Origin: an uncultured Eubacteriales bacterium
GTDB lineage: Bacteria > Bacillota > Clostridia > Christensenellales > CAG-917
Assembly (NCBI GenBank): GCA_900553825.1
Contig: USEV01000015.1
Location: 1-11,543 of the forward strand
Length of the DNA stretch: 11,543 nt
Direction of reading: 5' to 3'
Of this stretch, positions 1-6,641 are shown piece after piece. Under the pieces are notes generated by a model. That model made no database searches. It was not told the DNA's origin and saw nothing but the letters and a program-made list of their open reading frames with translations. How positions within the stretch are numbered: the stretch's first letter is position 1; each line of letters starts with the position of its first letter. A program made the translations under genes and the position numbers.

Positions 1-2
1 GA

Positions 3-41
3 AATGTCCCGCCTGCCAAGGGAGAGGAGGAGGAAAAATGA
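3..41 (+). CDS. C-terminal tail of an upstream gene, possibly the partner half of the chromate transporter (partial)
   Basis: The third reading frame from the window edge is open and ends at a TGA (39-41), coding for the tail NVPPAKGEEEEK. This TGA overlaps the ATG (38-40) of the next gene in an ATGA arrangement, typical of translationally coupled genes. Short-chain ChrA proteins are commonly encoded as two adjacent half-size genes, so the tail plausibly belongs to the first half. Only 12 codons are visible, so this rests on the overlap and on family habit, not on recognisable protein sequence. The purine-rich stretch coding for the Glu run doubles as the ribosome binding site of the next gene. 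Confidence 0.45.
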   Translation, partial: NVPPAKGEEEEK

Positions 42-619
42 TATTCCTGCAACTCTTCTGGACATTTTTCAAAATCGGGCTTTTCACCATAGGCGGCGGG
101 CACGCCATGATTCCGCTCATCATGGAGGAAATCGTGGCGAACGGCTGGCTTGCGCAGGAAGTGCTGCTGGACTTCATCGCCATCTCGGAGAGCACCCCGG
201 GACCCTTTGCCGTCAACATCGCGACCTATGTCGGACAACAGATGGCGGGCGTGGGCGGCGCAATCGTGTGCACGCTGGGCGTGGTGCTGCCCTCTCTCAT
301 CATCATCATCGCGATAGCAAAATTCTTCACCCGCTATATGAACCGTCCCGCGGTCAAGGAGGTCTTCGACCATGTGAGCGGCTCGGTGACGGGGCTTCTG
401 GTCTCGGTGGCGGTGACGGTCGGGATTCTCGTCCTCTTCGGCATGAACAGCGTGTTCGACACCGCCTCGTTCAAGCCCGACTACATCGCCATAGGACTTT
501 TCCTCGCACTGCTTGCGCTGTCGTTTGTCAGAATTAGAAAAAAACGCCTGCCCCCGATTGCAATCATAATCATCTCGGCGGTGGGCGGCATTCTGCTTTA
601 CGGCTTCATACCGGTATAA
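38..619 (+). CDS. chrA: Short-chain chromate transporter family protein (CHR/ChrA half)
   Basis: This is an inner-membrane protein of 193 residues, the size of a single CHR domain (PF02417). Seen in the sequence: the N-terminal family motif GGGHAMIPL (residues 19-27), the second motif ESTPGPFAVN (51-60), and about five or six hydrophobic segments (near 5-25, 70-96, 113-134, 148-165 and 172-191). Half-size CHR proteins usually work as a heterologous pair, and the ATGA overlap with the preceding partial gene fits that. The start at 38 has a very strong purine-rich ribosome binding site (21-33). Family members export chromate or take part in sulfate/oxyanion transport; in anaerobes without chromate exposure the substrate is often unknown, so chromate efflux should be read as a family label. 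No convincing terminator follows the stop. Confidence 0.9.
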   Translation: MIFLQLFWTFFKIGLFTIGGGHAMIPLIMEEIVANGWLAQEVLLDFIAISESTPGPFAVNIATYVGQQMAGVGGAIVCTLGVVLPSLIIIIAIAKFFTRYMNRPAVKEVFDHVSGSVTGLLVSVAVTVGILVLFGMNSVFDTASFKPDYIAIGLFLALLALSFVRIRKKRLPPIAIIIISAVGGILLYGFIPV

Positions 620-734
620 AATTTTTCGACACGCTTTTCGACACAACGCGGACTTAAAAGTCATAAAAGGACACATAAACATCTTTTGTCGTCGTTTGCG
701 CGCCGTTTTTCGCCTGCGGGCGCGGGCGTAAATC

Positions 735-763
735 TTGCTTGATTTCTTTTGCTATGTTATAAT
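735..763 (+). promoter_or_regulatory. Sigma70-type promoter with extended -10 for the helicase gene
   Basis: A perfect TATAAT (758-763) is preceded by TGT (755-757), giving an extended -10. A weaker -35 box TTGCTT (735-740) sits at the ideal 17-base spacing. Transcription should begin near 769-771, placing the start almost on top of the ribosome binding site (GGAGGAG, 771-777) and only about ten bases before the ATG at 780. The region between the chrA stop and this promoter (620-734) shows no further gene; it holds a 10-base direct repeat TTTTCGACAC at 623-632 and 635-644. Confidence 0.7.
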
Positions 764-779
764 CGCGTGAGGAGGAGTT

Positions 780-3700
780 ATGGCACAACAGGAAATCGTC
801 AAAAACAGTTTCGCCGAAATCACGGCAAGTTGCGCGAAAGTAGTCAGCTACTTCCATCTCGCAAGCAACATATCTCCCATCAAGAGGCTTTACATCAAAA
901 ACCTCTCGGACGAGGACAGGGAAAACATCACGGTAAGGATTTCCTCCGAGCCGGAATTTCTGCTGCCCACCGAGATCACGGGGATTCGTCTCCCCCGCCG
1001 CACCACGGCAAAATTCGACGCCGATGTCAAACTCTCTCCTCTCTACCTCGTCGCCCTCGACAGGCGCGTGGACGGAGAAATCGTCCTGGAAGTGCTGGAC
1101 GAGGAGGGCGTGTCCGTCACCTCGGAACGCTTCCCCGTGGAGCTTCTCGCCTTCAACGAGTGCAACTGCGAGGAGGACCCGGGCAGTCTTGCCGCGTTCG
1201 TGAGGCGCACCCAGGAGCTCAACAAGCTGCTCAACCTCGCCGCAAGAAAACTGCAGGGCTGGGCGCTCTCGTCCTGCGTGGGATATTCCGGCACGCGCAA
1301 CAATGTCCGCAATCACTTTGCCGCCTGCTACAGCGTCCTCGCCGACAAGAAGTTCACGGCGGGCAAAGGCAGAACGGACGGCGAATATTCCTTCATATCC
1401 GACCACTCCGAAACGATGGAGACGGGCATCGCGTCGCCCCTTGAGCTCGCGCTCATCCTCGCCGCAATGGTGGAGGCAAACGGGCAGAACGCCGTCATCG
1501 CGCGCATCAGCGGCAAGTGGTTTGCGGGGTGCTTCCTCGTCAACGAGTGCCTGCCCAACCTCATCGGCGACGATGTGGACATGCTGCGCAAGAAATCCGA
1601 GCGCGGGGTGAGCGACCTGAGCTTTGTCTGCGTACAGGACATCCTGGACGGCATCGCGTTCGAGAAGGCGGAAAAGACAGCGCAGAATGCGTTGCGCAAG
1701 GCCGCGGATGTGGACTTCATCGTGGACATCAAGCGCGCGCGCATAATGCATATCTATCCCCTGCCCGAGCGCGTTAAGCGCGAGGGCGGATACGACCTGC
1801 GCCAGAGCAAGGACTACTACGCGAATGTCGCCCCCAAACAGCTCAGCGAATACGGCGGCGAAATCGGCGGCGAAAAGGAAATCAGCCGCGTCACGCAGTG
1901 GGAAAGGCGACTGCTCGACATGGATATGCGCAATTCCCTGCTCAATTTCAAGGTTTCGCAGACGGTGGTCAAGCTGCTGGTGCCGTCGCTCGAGGACTTC
2001 ATCGAGAATGTCATGGGCGATGTGCACACCTTCGCCCTCGAACAGAAGCCCAAAGAAAACCTCGAAAGCCTGGACAAGCTCTCGGGCGGCTTCGACAGGG
2101 TGAACTTCCTGAAGCCTTTTGCGGACTACATACTCTACGAATACAAGAACCGTCGCTTCCGCACCGTCTACGAAAACAGGGAGCACGAAAGCGTGCTGCT
2201 GCGCCTTTTCAGAAAGGAGCGTTCCATACAGGAGGAAACGGGCACGCTCACGCTTTACCTCGCGGCGGGATTCCTCAAATGGAAGGAACAGGAGCACTCC
2301 GAGGAGAAATTCGCGCCCCTTTTCCTCTACCCCGTCACGATAAACCGCAAGGGCATCGCCTCGCCGTCGTACTCCGTTGAAGTGAACACCGACGACCTGC
2401 GCGTCAACAGCACCCTGCTGGAATTTCTGTATCAGGAATTCGACCTCGATATGCGCGGTCTGACCACCGTCGCGCTCGACTCGCCGCAGGCGGTGCTTTC
2501 CGTCCTCGCCAGAATAAAGCGCGAAACGGTGCGGTTCAAGGGTTGGGATGTGCTGGGCAATGTGTTCCTCGCAAGCCTTTCCTTTGCCAACTATCTGCTG
2601 TGGCACGATGTCAAATACAAGCCCGACCGCTTCCGCGAGCACCCCATCGTCAGCTCGCTCATCAACAACAGGCTGGAATTGCCCCCGGGAGCCTTCGACC
2701 TCTCCGACCGCAGCAGCGACGAGGCGTACATCGGCAACGACAGGATGTTCCTGCCGATATCCGCGGACAGCTCGCAGTATTCCGCGATATACGACAGCCT
2801 CTCCAAGAGCTTCGTATTGCACGGACCTCCCGGCACGGGCAAGTCGCAGACCATCACCAACATCATCGCAAACAACATAGTTCGCGGGCGCAGAGTGCTC
2901 TTCGTCGCGGAAAAGATGGCGGCGCTTTCCGTCGTCCACCGCAGGCTGCAGAACATAGGCCTCGGCGACTTCTGCCTGGAACTGCACTCCAACAAGGCGA
3001 ACAAGAATGTGGTGCTCAACCACATCATCAACACCCTTTCGCTCGCCGATTCCACCCCCGCCCTCGAGCTCGAGGAAAAGGCGGCGGAGATTGCCGTGCC
3101 CCTCGAGAAGCTGCAAAAGGAGCTCGACGCGATGCACCGCAAGCGTTACCTCGGCTTCTCGCTCTACGAGGCGATACTCAACTACTTCGCAAACGAGGAC
3201 GCGCCGGACTGCCTCAACATTGACAGCCTGTTCTACGAAAAGCTCACCGAAAGCTCCTTCAACAACTACCTGGAAGTGCTCACGGAGCTCTCCCTGCGCG
3301 CCAAGGAGTGCGGCGACATAGAAAAATCGCCCTTCCGTCACATCGGCGGCTTCACCTATGACGAGAAGTGGCGCCGCGACGGCGAAAGCATCCTCGAAAT
3401 CTACCTCATAGAGCTCAAACACCTGCGGCAGTACGCGAGGAATCTCCTGCCGCTGTTCAATATGCGCACGGTCGCGCTCACGGGCGCGAAGCTGGGCGCA
3501 CTCTACGACATCTGCAAGCTGCTCAAGCTGGACTGCGTGCAGGCGTATTTCATGCGTTGCAAGACGGTGCCGAACGCAAAGGGCGTGCTGGATTCCTTCC
3601 GCGAGGCGCAGAAAAAGCACCGCATTCTCACCTCGGAATATGCGGACAAATACGGCACCTATCCCTACGAGGTGCCCCTTGAGGAGCTCAGCGAAGCGGT

Positions 3701-6425
3701 GAGGACGGGCAACGCCAGCCGCGCCGTCAGAAAGTGTATGCCCCAGAACCTCGAGAAGAAGGACAGGGCGCTGTTTTTTGAATTTCTGGAAAAGTGCGAG
3801 ACCAACCGCCGCATAATGATGAAGCGCAAGGACGAGCTCGCCTCGCTCTTTGCGATGACTTCGTCCGACCTCGCCACGGTGGGCGAGCACGCGCAAACCA
3901 TGGCGGAGCTGTTCTCCGCCGCGGCGAAACTCTACGCCGACTTCGACCTCAACCTCTTCAACGAGAGCTGCATCGAGCTGACCAAGTACGGCGGACACCG
4001 TTACATCGACTTCTTCGTGGCGGCGTACGACAACTGCGCACGCGCGGGCGACGCTTTCTCGGAGATTTTCCGCACAGGCGACTTCAAGGGCGGCGACGAC
4101 ATCGGTGCGCGAATCGACTATGTCACCAATGTCCAGAAAAACATCGACTTCATCCCCAACTGGTGCAGATACCAGGAGATGGTGGAAAAGTGCAGACAGA
4201 GCGGCTTCGACTTCATCCTGGAGCCCCTCGATGTCGGCGAGATTTCGGCGGCGGACATCCTGCGTTGCTTCAAGAAGTGCGTCTACCACAACTTCATAAG
4301 GAGCGAGCTCTATCTCGACGATGTGCTCTGCCAGTTCTCGGGGCTCAACCTCGAGGAGGCGGCAAACAAGTTCAAGGCACTCACCGAGGAATACGAGCGG
4401 CTCACCAGGCAGGAGCTCTACCGCAGGCTCGTCGCCTCCCTGCCCCGCGCGGACACGACGGGCGACCACAACCTCGAACGCGTCATCCTGATGCGCGCCG
4501 AAAAGACCAACATGAAGGGCACGACGCTGCGCGGACTCTTCGCGCAGATACCCAATGTCCTCAAGGCGTGCTGTCCGTGCATGCTGATGTCGCCGACATC
4601 CGTTTCGCAGTTCCTCGACATCGACATGGACAAGTTCGACCTCGTCATCTTCGACGAGGCGTCCCAGGTGCCCACCTGCAAGGCTGTGGGCAGCATCGTG
4701 CGCGGCAAGAATGTCATCGTCGTCGGCGACCCCAAACAGCTGCCGCCGACCACATTCTTCAGCTCGGATTACCGCGACGACGAGCACTACGAAACCGAGG
4801 ACCTCGAAAGCATCCTCGACGACTGCCTCGCTCTCGGTATGCCCGAAAACCACCTCCTGTGGCACTACCGCTCCAACCACGAAAGCCTCATCGCCTTCTC
4901 CAACGCGATGTACTACGACAACACTCTGCTAACATTCCCCTCGCCCAACGAGCTCAGCAGCAAGGTGTCGTTCGTCTATGTCGACGGCGTCTACGAGAGG
5001 GGCGGGAGCAAGTGCAACCGCAAGGAGGGCGACGCGCTCGTCGCGGAAGTCATCAAGAGGCTCAAGGACCCCGCCCTGCGCACGCAGAGCATAGGCATCG
5101 TCACCTTCAACACCGCGCAACAGAACTACATCGAAAACGAGCTCTCCCGCCTCATACACGCGGGCGGGCTGGACGCCGTCGCCTACGACTGCGAGGAACC
5201 GCTGTTTGTCAAGAACCTGGAAAGTGTGCAGGGCGACGAGCGCGATGTCATTCTGTTCAGCGTCGGTTACGGCCCCGACTCCACGGGCAAACTCTCGCTC
5301 AACTTCGGGCCCATCAACCAGGCGGGCGGCTACAAGCGCCTCAATGTCGCAGTCACCCGAGCGCGCAACGAGATGAAGGTCTTCAGCGGCATCACGGGCA
5401 ACATGATTGACCTCAACCGCACCGACAGCAAGGGCGTCGCGGGGTTGAAAGCCTTCCTGGAATACGCCGAACGCGGACGCGATATGCTTGCCATCAACCT
5501 CAACGACATCACCCCCACGAGCGGCGGCATAGGCGAGCTCGTCGCGGCGGAGCTCAAGGACCGCGGCATCCTCTGCGACTACAACCTCGGCGTCAGCGAC
5601 TTCAAGATCGATGTCGCCGTCGTCGACCCGCGCAACAAGGACAAGTACATCCTCGCCATCATCTGCGACAGCGAGAGCAGTTGCAAACTCAAGGGCGTCA
5701 AGGACCGCGTCGCGATGCAGACCAAGATCCTCAAGAAGCTGGGCTGGAACACCTATCAGCTGTGGACGGTCAACTTCTTCAACAACACCCGCCGCGAGAT
5801 AACCAAGATAAAGGACTACATCACCACCCTCACCGAAAAGAAGGTGATGAGCAAAAAGCTCGTCAAGGACATCACCAACCGCTACCGCGTGCCCTACAAG
5901 AGCTACTACTGCAAGCCCATGGTCAAGGCGGGCGCGGAATATGTGCTGAACTTCGTCAACGAGGAGAAGATAAAAGCCCGCATACGCGATGTCATTGAAA
6001 CCGAATCGCCCATTGAAAGCTCGATTTTGCTTGATAAACTGCTTGTTGTGTTCAATGTGCCCAAGACGGCGAAACGCGCCGTCGCGGCGCTTTCCGGATA
6101 CATCGAGGAGTTCGCCTCCTTCAGACAGGAGTTCGACGGCAAGGTGTTTTATGTGGACAAGCCCGTGGAAACCTTCCGCCCCTCGGATGTGAAAGTCACG
6201 CGCGATCTCACCAAGGTGCACCCCGGCGAAATCATCGCGGCGGCGAAGTGTGCCGCCGAAACGAGGCTCAACCTCCTGCGTTCGGAACTGCCTCGGGAAA
6301 TCATCGCACTCTTCGGCACGGGCAAAAAGACGAAGCCCGTCACGGAGTGGATTGACAAGTGCATCGAGATGGCGATTGCGGAAAACCAGTTGCTCATCAC
6401 CGTGGACGACATCGTGGCAACCTGA
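780..6425 (+). CDS. Giant DUF4011/SF1 helicase with Vsr-like nuclease fold and DUF3320 C-terminus (COG1112-like)
   Basis: Single 1881-residue cytoplasmic protein. The start at 780 has an adjacent GGAGGAG. Residues about 15-115 look like a beta-sandwich domain. Residues about 135-340 resemble the transglutaminase-like part of this family, but the usual Cys and His are replaced (P220, K246). The DUF4011 signature WERRLLDMDMRNSLLNFK is at 374-391. Helicase motifs: Walker A GPPGTGKS 682-689; an EKMAAL/CLELHS block near 710-745; a long, largely helical insertion (about 750-1280); Walker B DEAS 1292-1295; motif III GDPKQLPP 1316-1323; HYRS 1362-1365; motif V VQGDERD 1483-1489; motif VI NVAVTRAR 1522-1529. 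A Vsr/MTES_1575-like fold follows (about 1584-1690) with D1611 but IICDS (1627-1631) where relatives have IECDG. A DUF3320-like region covers about 1740-1795. ATPase/translocase activity is therefore likely intact and nuclease activity doubtful. From memory, proteins of this architecture have been linked to phage defence (for example Hhe-like systems). The flanking genes are not defence genes, so the role is unproven. Only one TTA/CTA/TCA codon occurs (CTA at 4929-4931). Confidence 0.92.
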   Translation: MAQQEIVKNSFAEITASCAKVVSYFHLASNISPIKRLYIKNLSDEDRENITVRISSEPEFLLPTEITGIRLPRRTTAKFDADVKLSPLYLVALDRRVDGEIVLEVLDEEGVSVTSERFPVELLAFNECNCEEDPGSLAAFVRRTQELNKLLNLAARKLQGWALSSCVGYSGTRNNVRNHFAACYSVLADKKFTAGKGRTDGEYSFISDHSETMETGIASPLELALILAAMVEANGQNAVIARISGKWFAGCFLVNECLPNLIGDDVDMLRKKSERGVSDLSFVCVQDILDGIAFEKAEKTAQNALRKAADVDFIVDIKRARIMHIYPLPERVKREGGYDLRQSKDYYANVAPKQLSEYGGEIGGEKEISRVTQWERRLLDMDMRNSLLNFKVSQTVVKLLVPSLEDFIENVMGDVHTFALEQKPKENLESLDKLSGGFDRVNFLKPFADYILYEYKNRRFRTVYENREHESVLLRLFRKERSIQEETGTLTLYLAAGFLKWKEQEHSEEKFAPLFLYPVTINRKGIASPSYSVEVNTDDLRVNSTLLEFLYQEFDLDMRGLTTVALDSPQAVLSVLARIKRETVRFKGWDVLGNVFLASLSFANYLLWHDVKYKPDRFREHPIVSSLINNRLELPPGAFDLSDRSSDEAYIGNDRMFLPISADSSQYSAIYDSLSKSFVLHGPPGTGKSQTITNIIANNIVRGRRVLFVAEKMAALSVVHRRLQNIGLGDFCLELHSNKANKNVVLNHIINTLSLADSTPALELEEKAAEIAVPLEKLQKELDAMHRKRYLGFSLYEAILNYFANEDAPDCLNIDSLFYEKLTESSFNNYLEVLTELSLRAKECGDIEKSPFRHIGGFTYDEKWRRDGESILEIYLIELKHLRQYARNLLPLFNMRTVALTGAKLGALYDICKLLKLDCVQAYFMRCKTVPNAKGVLDSFREAQKKHRILTSEYADKYGTYPYEVPLEELSEAVRTGNASRAVRKCMPQNLEKKDRALFFEFLEKCETNRRIMMKRKDELASLFAMTSSDLATVGEHAQTMAELFSAAAKLYADFDLNLFNESCIELTKYGGHRYIDFFVAAYDNCARAGDAFSEIFRTGDFKGGDDIGARIDYVTNVQKNIDFIPNWCRYQEMVEKCRQSGFDFILEPLDVGEISAADILRCFKKCVYHNFIRSELYLDDVLCQFSGLNLEEAANKFKALTEEYERLTRQELYRRLVASLPRADTTGDHNLERVILMRAEKTNMKGTTLRGLFAQIPNVLKACCPCMLMSPTSVSQFLDIDMDKFDLVIFDEASQVPTCKAVGSIVRGKNVIVVGDPKQLPPTTFFSSDYRDDEHYETEDLESILDDCLALGMPENHLLWHYRSNHESLIAFSNAMYYDNTLLTFPSPNELSSKVSFVYVDGVYERGGSKCNRKEGDALVAEVIKRLKDPALRTQSIGIVTFNTAQQNYIENELSRLIHAGGLDAVAYDCEEPLFVKNLESVQGDERDVILFSVGYGPDSTGKLSLNFGPINQAGGYKRLNVAVTRARNEMKVFSGITGNMIDLNRTDSKGVAGLKAFLEYAERGRDMLAINLNDITPTSGGIGELVAAELKDRGILCDYNLGVSDFKIDVAVVDPRNKDKYILAIICDSESSCKLKGVKDRVAMQTKILKKLGWNTYQLWTVNFFNNTRREITKIKDYITTLTEKKVMSKKLVKDITNRYRVPYKSYYCKPMVKAGAEYVLNFVNEEKIKARIRDVIETESPIESSILLDKLLVVFNVPKTAKRAVAALSGYIEEFASFRQEFDGKVFYVDKPVETFRPSDVKVTRDLTKVHPGEIIAAAKCAAETRLNLLRSELPREIIALFGTGKKTKPVTEWIDKCIEMAIAENQLLITVDDIVAT

Positions 6426-6513
6426 GCCCTCGCCCGACACGGAGCCCTCGCCCGACACGAACACGCCCGTCACGAGGCTTACACCCGACACGAACACGCC
6501 CGTCACGAGGCTT
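6424..6513 (+). repeat. Two nested tandem repeats just after the helicase stop
   Basis: An 18-base unit (GAGCCCTCGCCCGACACG) occurs twice back to back at 6424-6441 and 6442-6459, overlapping the helicase TGA. Interlocked with it, a 30-base unit occurs exactly twice at 6451-6480 and 6484-6513 (period 33), each containing ACACGCCCGTCACGAGGCTT. Both periods are multiples of three. Read in the frame following on from the ORF at 6250 (different from the helicase frame), the repeats encode a Pro/Thr-rich string (EPSPDT twice, then TPDTNTPVTRL-like units). No start codon or ribosome binding site supports a gene here, so the stretch is annotated as intergenic repeat. Confidence 0.85.
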
Positions 6514-6524
6514 GCGCCCACACG

Positions 6525-6561
6525 GAAGCGTCATTGAAGCCGACGATGAAGCGTCATTGAA
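6525..6561 (+). repeat. 14-base direct repeat GAAGCGTCATTGAA, two copies
   Basis: Exact copies lie at 6525-6538 and 6548-6561 (period 23), both followed by a near-identical GCC/AGCC extension. They continue the repeat cluster between the helicase stop and the terminator. No function can be assigned; replication slippage in a short intergenic spacer is the simplest reading. Confidence 0.8.
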
Positions 6562-6582
6562 AGCCGTGTAAAAGAAAGCGTG

Positions 6583-6613
6583 AAAAACCCCGCTCGCAAC
6601 GAGCGGGGTTTTT
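6583..6613. terminator. Strong bidirectional intrinsic terminator between convergent genes
   Basis: A perfect 9-base GC-rich stem (6588-6596 CCCCGCTCG with 6600-6608 CGAGCGGGG) closes a 3-base CAA loop. It is flanked by five A on the left (6583-6587) and five T on the right (6609-6613), so the stem extends to 14 pairs and both RNA strands end in a U tract. It lies between the plus-strand helicase stop (6425) and the minus-strand transporter stop (6642), so it can end transcription from both sides. Confidence 0.93.
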
Positions 6614-6641
6614 GTCGTTTGGGTTCGTTTGAGGGTCGGCG

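Noticed and set aside
4..537. Plus-strand ORF of 177 codons overlapping chrA
   Set aside because: It is Arg/His-rich and lacks membrane segments; the overlapping frame at 38-619 has the chromate transporter motifs.
620..734. Possible terminator after chrA (CGCGCC/GGCGCG pairing near 690-724)
   Set aside because: The arms are separated by a long 14-base loop and no T tract follows, so it does not fit an intrinsic terminator; the 10-base direct repeat here is too short to interpret.
654..4880. Antisense ORF of 1408 codons on the minus strand opposite the helicase
   Set aside because: It is exactly in register with the helicase codons and open only because the helicase avoids TTA, CTA and TCA. 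The translation has no recognisable domain and is of low-complexity Val/Glu/Ala/Arg character, while the plus strand shows complete helicase motifs.
4929..6521. Antisense ORF of 530 codons opposite the helicase C-terminal half
   Set aside because: Same cause as the longer antisense ORF: it continues the same register beyond the single CTA codon. No ribosome binding site or domain supports it.
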